Positions 15,624 through 23,917 of a stretch of 62,309 nucleotides of DNA are shown here, piece by piece. Position numbers and translations under genes: made by a program. The stretch comes from Candidatus Bathyarchaeota archaeon. GTDB lineage: Archaea > Thermoproteota > Bathyarchaeia > Bathyarchaeales > Bathycorpusculaceae. The DNA lies in assembly GCA_018396875.1 (NCBI GenBank), contig JAGTQG010000004.1:1-62309 (forward strand), given 5' to 3'. The notes under the pieces were generated by a model. The model did no database searches and was not told the origin of the DNA. It saw nothing but the letters and a program-made list of their open reading frames with translations. Numbering within the stretch: the first letter of the stretch is position 1; each line of letters begins with the position of its first letter.

Positions 15624-16919
15624 TCAACGTTTTTGAAAAATTGCAATATAACAGTTTCCGTTTCCAAAATGTGCTGTTTTGTCCCAATGATTGCTATTTT
15701 TTCCAATAAGCTTTGAAAACAGAAGGTCTAGGAAAGCTTTTGTGCATATTGGAACGTTATATAGAAAAGTGAAAGCTAAGAGTGGGATAAGCCACTGTGC
15801 CCGTGTTCTGCCGTCTAAGTAAGCTCCTACGCCTACCTCATAGAAGGGTGCAAAATTTCCAACAGCACTATACATGGATATGGAGGCTGCAACCCAGAAA
15901 GGAGAAAGCCACCGGCAGAACTTCAAAACAAATAGCGGGATGCTTACTATCCATGAAGTGAAGACTAGAATTGGCATGAAATAAACGTTTAGCAGGAGCA
16001 GCCCGTCAATTTTTTGGATTAATGTGAGTTTATCGCTTTTCAAAAGGTTTAGGGCATGTTTAAAGGCACATTGCATATGTCCCTTCGCCCACCTATACCG
16101 CTGCCTCCAATAAGCTTGCCAGCTGTCCACAGCCTCCTCGTAGCATTCAGCATCCAAAACATACTTGACCTTATAGCCTGCGAGGTAAATTCTGAAAGTT
16201 AGGTCTGTGTCTTCTGCAAGCATCTGCTCGTCCCAGCCGCCAAGTTTTTCCAAAAGTTGTCTGCGAAAACCGCCAACAGTGCCGCCGAACTGTGTTATAA
16301 GTCCAAGTCTGTCGCGGGCTTCTTGGTCGACACGGTATCCACCTGTCCTTTCAAGTGCAACAAGCCTTGTGACAACGTTTTGCGGCTCGTTTAGGACCAC
16401 TACCCTGCCCTGGACGGCCCAAACTGTGGGGTCTGCAAACTCTTTCACAAGTTTTTCAACTATGTCTTTTTGTGGATAGTAGTCTGCATCGAAGCATAAG
16501 ACTATTTCGCCGAGGGCATGTTTTAAGCCAGCGTTTAGGGCTGAAGCCTTTCCTCGTCCGCCTTCATGCTCGCCACGGTGAATTACTTTCACGTAACTGT
16601 ACTTTTCAGAATACTGTTCAGCTATTTTTCCAGTGCCGTCTCTTGAAGCATCGTCGATAACTATTACTTGCAGTTTATCCTTAGGATATGTTAGCTCTGT
16701 CATCCTTTGGAGGAGTCTCCCAATAACGTGTTCCTCATTGCGGGCTGGTATCAAGATTGAAACCGTCGGTTGATAACTCGCATTCCCATGGTTGGAGGCT
16801 GTTTTCCATTTTTTACCAAATTTAAGCACCGCTATGGTAAAGAGGTAGTGGCGGATAAGATAAGCAGCCATTACCATTGTGGAAAGGAGAAATAATGCTT
16901 CCAAAAATTCAATGAGCAC
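15624..16919 (-). CDS. Processive-type membrane GT2 glycosyltransferase (cellulose/PGA-synthase-like)
   Basis: 431 residues. One N-terminal membrane helix (1-25) precedes a GT-A domain: VSILIPARNEE, VIVIDDASRDGT, LCFDADYYPQKD (DxD), AEDTDLTFRIYLAGY and the QxxRW-type WRQRYRWAKGH that marks processive enzymes. Three or more membrane helices follow (residues about 290-400), making the pore through which polymer may pass. The C-terminus HWDKTAHFGN resembles the end of poly-N-acetylglucosamine synthases, arguing the protein is complete. GTG start. It overlaps the upstream small membrane protein gene by 11 bases. Confidence 0.9.
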   Translation of the reverse strand: MLIEFLEALFLLSTMVMAAYLIRHYLFTIAVLKFGKKWKTASNHGNASYQPTVSILIPARNEEHVIGRLLQRMTELTYPKDKLQVIVIDDASRDGTGKIAEQYSEKYSYVKVIHRGEHEGGRGKASALNAGLKHALGEIVLCFDADYYPQKDIVEKLVKEFADPTVWAVQGRVVVLNEPQNVVTRLVALERTGGYRVDQEARDRLGLITQFGGTVGGFRRQLLEKLGGWDEQMLAEDTDLTFRIYLAGYKVKYVLDAECYEEAVDSWQAYWRQRYRWAKGHMQCAFKHALNLLKSDKLTLIQKIDGLLLLNVYFMPILVFTSWIVSIPLFVLKFCRWLSPFWVAASISMYSAVGNFAPFYEVGVGAYLDGRTRAQWLIPLLAFTFLYNVPICTKAFLDLLFSKLIGKNSNHWDKTAHFGNGNCYIAIFQKR

Positions 16920-17295
16920 CTTTTTCCCAACCCTCAGGTTTAGCTTCAGCCAAAAATGTTAAGCCTATAGACCAAAAAGACACCATCCACAGCAAATTCA
17001 AAAGCGGGTTTAGAAAGGCTAGCAGAGCGTTAAAGTCGCCACTCAAGTAGGCGGAAACTGCACAGACAAATATGGAGAACATCATGTTCCACAAAAAACA
17101 GATGACATTTCCAGCGAGAAGGACTGCCACCTTTCTTTTTAACGGGCCATTCAATGGAAAATACACGCACACAAAAAAGATGTTAAAAATGAGCAATGCT
17201 TGAAGAACTTCGCTGGGAACATATAAGAGATGGAAAAAAACAACCATAAGGGTTCCTATAACCAACCCGAAGACCATAGACTTCAAATTAGCCAC
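16909..17295 (-). CDS. Small four-helix membrane protein
   Basis: 128 residues, almost all hydrophobic, with about four membrane segments (around 5-28, 31-50, 56-80 and 92-115) and charged ends. No family is recognised. Its 3' end overlaps the start of the processive glycosyltransferase, so the two are translationally coupled, which suggests an accessory or scaffolding role in the same glycan export unit. That role is inferred from position only. Confidence 0.7.
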   Translation of the reverse strand: MANLKSMVFGLVIGTLMVVFFHLLYVPSEVLQALLIFNIFFVCVYFPLNGPLKRKVAVLLAGNVICFLWNMMFSIFVCAVSAYLSGDFNALLAFLNPLLNLLWMVSFWSIGLTFLAEAKPEGWEKGAH

Positions 17296-17393
17296 CCTTT
17301 CTCGATAGCTGATTAGGCCTTTAATATGGAAATAGAGGAATTTTACAGAAGATAATTTCAGCTAGTTTCTTTTTAAAAATTACGAGAGGAATC

Positions 17394-17972
17394 CTATTTG
17401 TTAAAAACTATTTTGTCCAATACCGCTACCAAGGTTTGGAAGACCTCTTCCGCCGTTAAGTTGTCCGTGTCTAATATTAGGTGGAAAGGTGTGAAGTCCT
17501 CCCCTAGGCTAAAACCGTAAAGCTTTTTATAGATAGCCTTCGTTTTCTCCTCCTTGTTCTTCAATGCTTCCAAGGCTTTTTCAACGCTTATTCCGTCTCT
17601 CCGCGCAACTCTTTCAGCCCTCCTCTGCAGTGAAGCTTCCAGCCATATTTTAAAGCCTTTTTTGAGAAGCCATGGCATGGTCCAGCTGTCCAGCACCACA
17701 TTGCCCTGCTCAGCCAATTCCAAAAGTTTTTTGTCCACGGCCCTGTCAAACTCTGGGTTTTTATCCCTATTTTCTAGGAAAGCTAAGCCTTCTGGACTTT
17801 CCCACCAACCCTTTTGGAGAGGTTTGTAGCCTTTTTCTATAGCGAGAGCCTTTAAGGCATCCCCTCCAGAATAATATTTTAAACCATATTTTTCAGCTAA
17901 CTTTTTGGCCACCGTGCTTTTTCCACTTCCAGCCATTCCACAAATGCAAATAATCACGGGTTCTCTGGACAT
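17394..17972 (-). CDS. cmk: Cytidylate kinase (archaeal type)
   Basis: Phosphorylates CMP and dCMP with ATP. 192 residues with P-loop GMAGSGKSTVAKKL at 10-23, the nucleotide-binding SGGDALKALA and lid ERVARRDG. The 12-base gap from eL34 upstream and its place after SecY, DUF106 and eL34 match the usual archaeal gene order, which supports Cmk over adenylate kinase. The WWESPEGLAFLENRDKNPEFD insertion is normal for the archaeal enzyme. ATG start at 17972. The eL14 and TruB genes that often follow are absent here. Confidence 0.92.
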   Translation of the reverse strand: MSREPVIICICGMAGSGKSTVAKKLAEKYGLKYYSGGDALKALAIEKGYKPLQKGWWESPEGLAFLENRDKNPEFDRAVDKKLLELAEQGNVVLDSWTMPWLLKKGFKIWLEASLQRRAERVARRDGISVEKALEALKNKEEKTKAIYKKLYGFSLGEDFTPFHLILDTDNLTAEEVFQTLVAVLDKIVFNK

Positions 17973-17982
17973 TTCTTCAGCC

Positions 17983-18270
17983 TCAACTAGCAGCCCTTGT
18001 AGCTCCAGCTCTAACCGCTTGCTTCAAAGCCGTTTTTAGGCATCTTGAACAAAGTTGTCCACCATAAATTCTCGAAACTCTTCTCTTTGAACGGTTGAGC
18101 TTTCTAATCTCTGACGGAAGCAGCCGAGGGATCCCGGCTAAAGGGCTGCCGCAAATGCTGCATGTGGCTTTGCCAGGCATTTCATGTTTAACGTGTATGC
18201 CGCTTCTTCCTCCGGGCAAAGCTTTGGAAACACGTTTTCGACTTCTGGTCCGTAGGGCTGGACGTGGCAT
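17983..18270 (-). CDS. rpl34e: Large ribosomal subunit protein eL34
   Basis: 95 residues from the ATG at 18270, which gives the family N-terminus MPRPALRTRS with GGAG 8 bases upstream; an ATG at 18276 and a GTG at 18279 are nearer but badly spaced. Two CxxC pairs (CSICG and CSRC) make the zinc site, and the chain is strongly basic. eL34 is an archaeal/eukaryotic 50S/60S surface protein. The binding site for its ribosome lies inside the DUF106 gene end, so translation is coupled. Confidence 0.95.
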   Translation of the reverse strand: MPRPALRTRSRKRVSKALPGGRSGIHVKHEMPGKATCSICGSPLAGIPRLLPSEIRKLNRSKRRVSRIYGGQLCSRCLKTALKQAVRAGATRAAS

Positions 18271-18275
18271 ATCCA

Positions 18276-18752
18276 TCACTCCACGCCAACCAAGCCAAAT
18301 ACGTGAGAAAATAACGTGCTAAAAAGGAAGGAGCACAACATATACCACCAAAATAGAGAGGTTATGGGCCATGGAAGCAGTGGAATGTATAGGTGCCATC
18401 CCAAGCCCGGGAAATAGGCAATTTCGTTTCCTCCATATATTCCTCCAAGGAAGAACCAGACAATCCACAGTGGAATAAGGAAAATTAGCATCACTTTGGT
18501 TGATTGCCATGAGATTTTGGCGTTAAGCTGCAAAATGTACTGCTGTTTTTTCATAAGCTTTTCCATCAATTTTTTATCACCACTTTTTTGGGCTTCCCGT
18601 AGCTGCCTATAATAGTCAGAGATTTCTTTCCTCCAAGCCTTCAGCTTTTCAGGGTCCATGAAAAGGCGGTTTGCAAGAGTCATTAAAAAGGTGATTGTAG
18701 CAGCCAGCAGGAAAAAGAAAAGCGTTGACCCGGGAGGAGACGTGGGCAGCAT
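18276..18752 (-). CDS. DUF106 (EMC3/TMCO1/YidC-type) membrane insertase
   Basis: 158 residues with an N-terminal membrane helix (about 10-30), a cytoplasmic coiled-coil hairpin (KAWRKEISDYYRQLREAQ... KKQQYILQLNAK) and two or three C-terminal membrane helices. This is the layout of the Oxa1/YidC/EMC3 superfamily, which helps insert membrane proteins. It follows secY by three bases, the usual archaeal setting, though the adenylate kinase gene often found between them is missing. ATG start. Confidence 0.88.
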   Translation of the reverse strand: MLPTSPPGSTLFFFLLAATITFLMTLANRLFMDPEKLKAWRKEISDYYRQLREAQKSGDKKLMEKLMKKQQYILQLNAKISWQSTKVMLIFLIPLWIVWFFLGGIYGGNEIAYFPGLGWHLYIPLLPWPITSLFWWYMLCSFLFSTLFSHVFGLVGVE

Positions 18753-18755
18753 TTG

Positions 18756-20168
18756 TTAGCCCCCGAATATTTTTCTGAAGGCTGGGTACATTTCAGCCAC
18801 TCTTTCGCGTACAAGAATCTCGTAGTACTGGTAGATTATGCCAACTGATAAGAGAATACCGACACCGGAGCCGAAAACTCCGAAGAAGTCTGACAAGCCA
18901 GCGATAAGTCCAACAATTATTCCACCAAGCACCGTTACGGCTGGAATGTAGCGTTTAAGAATCTGTTCCACAGCTTTTCCAGAACGCCGGTATCCCGGAA
19001 TCTGCATGCCAGCATCCACAAGCTGCTTTGCAACTGTAGAAGGCCCCAAGCCTCCGACTTCAAGCCACGTAAGCGAGAAAACGACACAGAAAACCACGAG
19101 AATTGTCAAGTAGCCAAGGGCCCGCACTGGTTCGGCTATCACGTTTGAAAGGTTGCCCGGAGAAGTCACATAATAAACTAAGCCTCCGGCGGGCACATAT
19201 TGGTTTCCTTCTAGTTTATAATAGCCTAATAGGTTAACCCAGAAGTTGTTTCTCCCCCATGGCTGGTTCCAAAGAATGTAGGAGAAAAAGTATATGTTTG
19301 CGAAGAGGGCTGAAGCAAAGATTACTGGAAGGTTTGAAACATACAACAGCTTAATCGGGTAGCGGCTTCTGAAACCACGATAACCAGCGTAGGAAATAGG
19401 CAGCTCCACTCTAACGCCTTCCATATAGATTATTGCAAGAAAAGCTGCAACAGTCGCTATAAGGCCAACCAGCGACGGGTAGTTTCCTCTGAGCAGCAAA
19501 CCGGTTACTGGTTTTCCACTCATTATTGTCTGCGCCAATGCAATGAAGATCCCAACGCTTCCATACTCGTCGACGGGCGGCGAAGGGTTAAAACATTCCA
19601 TGAATATTTGTTGAGCTACACCCGCCATTATAAAGAGGCTTATTCCACTGCCGAATCCCCAACCTTTTTGGATAAGCTCGTCCAGCAACATAACAATCAT
19701 TCCAGCAGCCAACAACTGTAGAAATATTATTATCGTTATTGTACCGGGCAGTTGGCCGTACATGCCGCTTATGATGTAGGCTGACGCTTGAACGCCCGTC
19801 AGAATTAGGGCTAAAACTTTGCTTGCCGCCGTGAACAGCGCCCTGTCTTCAGGCTTTGACATGTCGCATTCAATCATGGCTGAGCCGACTAGAAGTTGCA
19901 AAATCAGGCCGGCGGTTACTATTGGACCAATGCCAAGCTCCATTAGAGTTCCTCTTGTCGATGCGAAGATTATTCGTAGAGGGGCGAGGCTTTCAGTCAC
20001 TTCTCCCCGAAGACCGTATAATGGAATACTTGCCATGACAAGGTATACTATTAGAGCTGTAGCGGTCCAGAAGAGTTTCTCATTAAAGCCTACCCGTCGC
20101 TCTGGGGCTTTGACTTCTGGGATGAACCTTGCAAGGGGTTTGAAAGCGTTTAGGAATCTTCCAGCCAT
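18756..20168 (-). CDS. secY: Preprotein translocase subunit SecY
   Basis: The pore-forming subunit of the Sec61/SecYEG channel. 470 residues with ten membrane segments, the N-terminal PERRVGFNEKLFWTATAL, helix-2 plug region SMIPLYG-like stretch (MASIPLYGLRG), and cytoplasmic loops GYRGFRSRYPIKLLYVSNLP and the conserved QIPGYRRSGKAVE of loop 5/6. The final segment before the C-terminus, RVAEMYPAFRKIFG, is a normal ending. ATG start 9 bases downstream of the uL15 stop. SecE and SecG/Sec61beta are not in the window. Confidence 0.97.
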   Translation of the reverse strand: MAGRFLNAFKPLARFIPEVKAPERRVGFNEKLFWTATALIVYLVMASIPLYGLRGEVTESLAPLRIIFASTRGTLMELGIGPIVTAGLILQLLVGSAMIECDMSKPEDRALFTAASKVLALILTGVQASAYIISGMYGQLPGTITIIIFLQLLAAGMIVMLLDELIQKGWGFGSGISLFIMAGVAQQIFMECFNPSPPVDEYGSVGIFIALAQTIMSGKPVTGLLLRGNYPSLVGLIATVAAFLAIIYMEGVRVELPISYAGYRGFRSRYPIKLLYVSNLPVIFASALFANIYFFSYILWNQPWGRNNFWVNLLGYYKLEGNQYVPAGGLVYYVTSPGNLSNVIAEPVRALGYLTILVVFCVVFSLTWLEVGGLGPSTVAKQLVDAGMQIPGYRRSGKAVEQILKRYIPAVTVLGGIIVGLIAGLSDFFGVFGSGVGILLSVGIIYQYYEILVRERVAEMYPAFRKIFGG

Positions 20169-20177
20169 GGGTTAGCG

Positions 20178-20621
20178 CTACTCCCCAGATTCTTCGGAAG
20201 ATTCGGTTAAAACTTGTCCTCCCGCCTCTCTTATTTTTTCAGCTGCAATCTTAGAGCATGAGGCAACCTTAACCACAAGGGGCTTTGAAACCTTTCCAGC
20301 TCCGAGAAGCTTTGTTATTCCAAACTTTTCCAAGTCTACAAAAATTTTGCCGCCCTCTTCTTTCGGCTGGAATTTTTCAATCTTTTCTTCAAGTTCTCCA
20401 ACGTTTATGGCTTTAACCACCCGCCTTAAACTTTGGGGAGATGTGAAACCCTTCTTGCCGAAATATTCTGGCTCGTATTTTATGACATAGGTCCATCCAT
20501 GCTTGTGGCGGCCTGCTCGCCTATAACCTTTTGAACCAGATTTTCTGTGCTGGCCCACTCTACCGTAGCCGCATGTTCTGGAGCCACGTTTTTTCCGGAT
20601 TTTTCTTAACCTATGGGGCAT
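20178..20621 (-). CDS. rpl15: Large ribosomal subunit protein uL15
   Basis: 147 residues. The basic N-terminal tail MPHRLRKIRKKRGSRTCGYG, GQHRKSGSKG and AGRHKHGW matches archaeal/eukaryotic uL15, and the globular C-terminal half ends with VKVASCSKIAAEKIREAGG. It threads through 23S rRNA in the 50S subunit. It lies four bases after the Hsp20-like gene and just before secY. ATG start. Confidence 0.95.
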   Translation of the reverse strand: MPHRLRKIRKKRGSRTCGYGRVGQHRKSGSKGYRRAGRHKHGWTYVIKYEPEYFGKKGFTSPQSLRRVVKAINVGELEEKIEKFQPKEEGGKIFVDLEKFGITKLLGAGKVSKPLVVKVASCSKIAAEKIREAGGQVLTESSEESGE

Positions 20622-20624
20622 CTT

Positions 20625-21107
20625 TTAACCAGCCAGTTTGCTTATGGCGCTCTCTTTTGCGGCTTTCTTAAGCCTTATTTCCAACACTCCATTCTTATAA
20701 GTTGTATGCATGGATTCAGGAATAACCACGTCCGGCAGATTTAAACGTTTATAGTATCTGCGGTTTTGAGACCTTGCCGAGAGAGTCAGCTGCTGGTTTT
20801 CCACGCTTACTTTTATGTTTTCCTTTTTGAAGCCCTTAAGTTCCGCAACAACCACTATGCAGTTTTCCTCATTAAAAATGTCCAGCAAAGGTTTAGGTTC
20901 CCGCCACTTGGAAACTGCTTCCCCCTCAACATTCAACCGTTTATACGAATGACTATACGGGCTTCGTTTAGTTCTAAACTCTTCCAGTCTAAATGGTTTA
21001 AAACGTTCCTTACCTTCAACCTCGTCCAGCCTTCTCACGGCTTTGAACCATTTTGGGCGCTTGTTGCTTCTTCGCCATCGCATTCTAAACCTTCTCCCTC
21101 GTAGCAT
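20625..21107 (-). CDS. Hsp20/alpha-crystallin-domain protein with basic N-terminus, inside the ribosomal block
   Basis: 160 residues. Residues about 70-155 form an alpha-crystallin domain (VVVAELKGFKKENIKVSVEN, then QQLTLSARS and the closing YKNGVLEIRLKK signature), as in small heat-shock chaperones that hold unfolding proteins. The first 45 residues are very basic (MLRGRRFRMRWRRSNKRP), unlike typical Hsp20, and could bind rRNA or a nascent chain. The C-terminal IxI/V motif needed for Hsp20 oligomers is not obvious, though AISKLAG ends the chain. It sits between uL30 and uL15, a place normally without this gene, and seems to have its own TATA box. Confidence 0.85.
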   Translation of the reverse strand: MLRGRRFRMRWRRSNKRPKWFKAVRRLDEVEGKERFKPFRLEEFRTKRSPYSHSYKRLNVEGEAVSKWREPKPLLDIFNEENCIVVVAELKGFKKENIKVSVENQQLTLSARSQNRRYYKRLNLPDVVIPESMHTTYKNGVLEIRLKKAAKESAISKLAG

Positions 21108-21126
21108 AATGGCATCTATAAACTGG

Positions 21127-21136
21127 TTATAAAAGG
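21127..21136 (-). promoter_or_regulatory. TATA box for the Hsp20-uL15-SecY unit
   Basis: On the minus strand CCTTTTATAA is centred about 25 bases before the Hsp20 ATG, so a transcript would start at or next to that codon and be leaderless. It lies in the only sizeable gap (60 bases) of the ribosomal block. Confidence 0.5.
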
Positions 21137-21167
21137 TATCGCCCTACAACATAACTGCTGAAAGAAG

Positions 21168-21656
21168 CTAAAGCATTCTTTCCAATAAGTCGTTGATTTT
21201 TTCGCCTCTGTATCCGAGTTCGCCGCCCATTCCGTAGCCCTTCTTTACTTTGCCCCTAAACCCTTTCGTTGGCGGATGTAAGCGGAAATAGGGCTGTACG
21301 TCTGGAAGTTTCCAATATTCAACTTTGCAGGCGTATATGGCTTCCGCCAGCTCGTCAAGCGATTTGAAACCAAGCCTTTGCGCATATTCATCCGTCAACT
21401 TTTTGTTCCCAACAAGGCGCCCCCTCTTTTTTAGCAACTCAACCACTGTTTCCTTTGAAACCTCTCCCCAAGTGATGAAGTTTTGCGCTGCCTTGAGCAT
21501 GCCCAAGAATGATGGACGATTGTCAATCAAAACTGCATAGTTGTTTCTTCTCAAGTTTAGCATGCGGAGGGTTTCCCTAACCTCTAGGGGGGCACTTATG
21601 ATTCCGCGAATCCTCACAGCGGCTATGCACTTGCGTTCTTGGGGTTGATCAGTCAA
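21168..21656 (-). CDS. rpl30: Large ribosomal subunit protein uL30
   Basis: 162 residues of the longer archaeal/eukaryotic uL30 type. AAVRIRGIISAPLEVRETLRMLNL is the conserved N-terminal strand-helix, and YFRLHPPTKGFRG with KKGYGMGGELG is the archaeal C-terminal extension. The TTG start directly follows the uS5 TAG stop, with GGGTGAG four bases upstream inside uS5. Binds 23S rRNA. It is the last gene before the 60-base gap preceding Hsp20. Confidence 0.95.
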   Translation of the reverse strand: MTDQPQERKCIAAVRIRGIISAPLEVRETLRMLNLRRNNYAVLIDNRPSFLGMLKAAQNFITWGEVSKETVVELLKKRGRLVGNKKLTDEYAQRLGFKSLDELAEAIYACKVEYWKLPDVQPYFRLHPPTKGFRGKVKKGYGMGGELGYRGEKINDLLERML

Positions 21657-22289
21657 CTATCTCACCCAATCCATCGGGGTTATTAGGCTGTAGGTCTTCT
21701 TTAAAGCGTCAAAAACAGCATAGGCAAAGGATGGAACCGTTCTTGTTGAGCCATAGCTTCTAGTCCAGCAATCCTTTATTCCGGCGAGGCCAAGAATGAC
21801 TTTCGCAACCTCGCTGGCGACAAGACCTAAACCTCTCGGTCCCGGGACTATGACAACCCTGACACCGCCGCATTTCCCCTCCACTTGGAACGGCACAGAG
21901 TGGGGTTTTCCGCATCCGCATTCCCAGCTTCCGCATCCCCGTCTGATTGGAATGATGTTTAGTCTAGCATTCATGGCCGCCTTTTCAATGGCTGTCCGCA
22001 CTTGGCTTGCCTTGCCTGCGCCAAGTCCAAGGTAGCCGTCCCTGTTTCCAACGGCAACAATAGCCTTAAACCTCGACCTTTCCCCAGCATCCGTCTGCTT
22101 TTGAACAAGGTTTATGTTTATAACTTCCTCTTGAAGGTCTGGAAGCAAAACGTCAACGATTTGAGGCTCCCTTATAGGTAAGCCTTCCGTGAAAACCTCT
22201 TCGATGCTGGTTATTTTACCCTCTTGGACGAGTTTTCCAAGACGAGTTCTGGGAACCCACTGTTCAAGACTGCTTGGTTTATCTGCCAC
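21657..22289 (-). CDS. rps5: Small ribosomal subunit protein uS5
   Basis: 210 residues from GTG 22289, chosen because GGAGGT lies 7 bases upstream; the frame is open to 22319 but that start has no binding site. The double-stranded RNA-binding fold shows [25 protein letters not shown] split over the S5 core, and [12 protein letters not shown]-like [19 protein letters not shown] is archaeal. The protein shapes decoding accuracy near the mRNA entrance. The gene overlaps the end of uL18 by 11 bases. Confidence 0.95.
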   Translation of the reverse strand: MADKPSSLEQWVPRTRLGKLVQEGKITSIEEVFTEGLPIREPQIVDVLLPDLQEEVININLVQKQTDAGERSRFKAIVAVGNRDGYLGLGAGKASQVRTAIEKAAMNARLNIIPIRRGCGSWECGCGKPHSVPFQVEGKCGGVRVVIVPGPRGLGLVASEVAKVILGLAGIKDCWTRSYGSTRTVPSFAYAVFDALKKTYSLITPMDWVR

Positions 22290-22893
22290 GGCTCTTACCT
22301 CCACCCTCAAACGCGGCAATCACAGCCTTCCTAACTTCTGCGAAATGTTCTGGAAGCTGTTCCGGCTGAAGCTTGCTTTCCAAGTATTTGGAGAACGCAG
22401 CCATATACCTTTCAGTGTTAGCAGACAAGAGTTTAGCATATTGGGCTATATGCACGCCCCTGATTCTGTCCTCGTCGGGAAGCTTCTCTTCACCATGGGG
22501 AACGGATAAGCCAGCATCTAAAACTCCTTTTAAAGCGGCAAAAACCCTTGCGCCTTTCGTCGGAGAATGCAGTCCAATATCCAAAATAGCCTCGTTTATT
22601 CCTTTTGCTTTAGCCTTTAAACCGCAAAGAAGTCCCGTCAAATAGGCTGTGGGAACATTGCCCCTTGGAGCCTTCCAGCCAAACTTTTTCATAAGCTCCC
22701 TGCTATGGGCTGAAACCAAAACCTCATCGCCTAGAGGTTTGGCTGCAACTATCTGGACAATAATGTTCTTCAACGAACCGCGAACAACAAGCCTAGGCTT
22801 CCCAGAAAGTATTAACGCCTTCCGTTTCCGATAGTCAGTTTTGCCCTCCCTTCTTCGGCGGTAAGGCACACAGTAACGGGAATCCCTCGCCAT
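22279..22893 (-). CDS. rpl18: Large ribosomal subunit protein uL18
   Basis: 204 residues from the ATG at 22893, which overlaps the eL19 stop as TGATG and has GGAGG 8 bases upstream. 5S rRNA-binding protein. The motifs [18 protein letters not shown] and [19 protein letters not shown] are typical, and the length fits the archaeal family. A GTG/other start at 22908 would add five residues without support. Confidence 0.95.
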   Translation of the reverse strand: MARDSRYCVPYRRRREGKTDYRKRKALILSGKPRLVVRGSLKNIIVQIVAAKPLGDEVLVSAHSRELMKKFGWKAPRGNVPTAYLTGLLCGLKAKAKGINEAILDIGLHSPTKGARVFAALKGVLDAGLSVPHGEEKLPDEDRIRGVHIAQYAKLLSANTERYMAAFSKYLESKLQPEQLPEHFAEVRKAVIAAFEGGGKSRGR

Positions 22894-23348
22894 CAACGTT
22901 TCCTCCACAAGTCATGCGCCTTTATATAACGCTCCATATCTGCAACAGAGGTGAACTTTCCACTTTTCGCCATCACATATAGTTTCCGATAGGTGCTTTC
23001 GGTGATCACTTTTTCAGCCTTAAGTTCGCGAAGCCTCTTCCGCAAAGCCCTAATCTTGTTCATCCAAGCTTCTTTCTTGGAAACTTTAGCCCTCGCAGCT
23101 CCGCTTTTGCTTCCAGGTCCCCGTCTCAAACCCTTCTTTTTCTTTTCATGAACCTTCCGTGCCCTCGCGCGGCTAACTCCCTTCTCTTTTAGGGGTTTGA
23201 TGACGCCTTCATGTATCAGTTTTCTAATCTCTTCTCGGGTTATAGCAGCCTCCACATCCTCTATTCTGTTTGGATCTATCCAGACTCTATCCTGTCCCAC
23301 CTTCAGTATCTGCGCCGCCAAACGCCGTTGGCTTCTCAAGTTTGTCAC
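22893..23348 (-). CDS. rpl19e: Large ribosomal subunit protein eL19
   Basis: 151 residues, starting GTG within the eL32 stop (GTGA overlap). [16 protein letters not shown] and [20 protein letters not shown] match the globular N-terminal domain, followed by the long basic helix [20 protein letters not shown] that reaches into rRNA. Present only in archaea and eukaryotes. No unusual feature. Confidence 0.96.
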   Translation of the reverse strand: MTNLRSQRRLAAQILKVGQDRVWIDPNRIEDVEAAITREEIRKLIHEGVIKPLKEKGVSRARARKVHEKKKKGLRRGPGSKSGAARAKVSKKEAWMNKIRALRKRLRELKAEKVITESTYRKLYVMAKSGKFTSVADMERYIKAHDLWRKR

Positions 23349-23917
23349 TGTTCTTGTTTCCCTCCCTCAACTTCGCTGGGTTTTTTAGTCCTCTTTCGTT
23401 CAGCCTTCGATTTCTCCTTTTCGGCAGTCTCCTCCACTTTTTCTTCCTTTCCTTCGCCCTCCTTAGCCTCTTCCTTTTCCTCTTTCTCAACCGGCGCTTT
23501 TTTAACCTCTTCTTTAACTTCGCTCAAATTTAGAATTGTTATTTTCTTTTTCTTTGCCTCTTGGATAATTTGCATCCTCTTTCTTTTACCAACAGTATGA
23601 GCTATCCGCACAGCCTGCGTTTTGGGATCCACCTTTTTAAGGTCTTCAACATTGCAAACGATGACTTCCTCATAGCCTGAGGGGTGAAGTCCTCTAGCGG
23701 CTTTGGGTCCACGATACCCAACATTTACGGTGGGCGGCCAACCCTTAATTTTTCTTCGCATCTTGTTGTCTATGCCTTTTGGCCTGCGCCAGTTCTCCTT
23801 TAAACGGTCATATCTCCAGCTTTCCTGCCTCACGAAGTCCGGCTTCTTCTTTTTTATTTTGGCCCTTAAGCGAAGAGCCTTTTCTCTTTCTAAAACGGCG
23901 GTTTTAGGCTCGCTCAT
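23345..23917 (-). CDS. rpl32e: Large ribosomal subunit protein eL32 with charged C-terminal tail
   Basis: 190 residues. The conserved core is RRPKGIDNKMRRKIKGWPP, VGYRGPKAARGLHPSG and VRIAHTVGKRKRM. From about residue 135 a lysine/glutamate-rich tail of some 55 residues (KEEKEEAKEGEGKEEK) extends beyond the usual 120-135 residue family length. Low-complexity tails are also on uL24 in this block, so this may be a lineage habit. ATG start immediately after the uL6 stop. Confidence 0.95.
   Translation of the reverse strand: MSEPKTAVLEREKALRLRAKIKKKKPDFVRQESWRYDRLKENWRRPKGIDNKMRRKIKGWPPTVNVGYRGPKAARGLHPSGYEEVIVCNVEDLKKVDPKTQAVRIAHTVGKRKRMQIIQEAKKKKITILNLSEVKEEVKKAPVEKEEKEEAKEGEGKEEKVEETAEKEKSKAERKRTKKPSEVEGGKQEQ

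Noticed and set aside
23211-23600. Open frames on the plus strand over eL32/eL19
   Set aside because: Shadows of the charged eL32 tail, with no ribosome binding site and low-complexity Phe/Ser composition.
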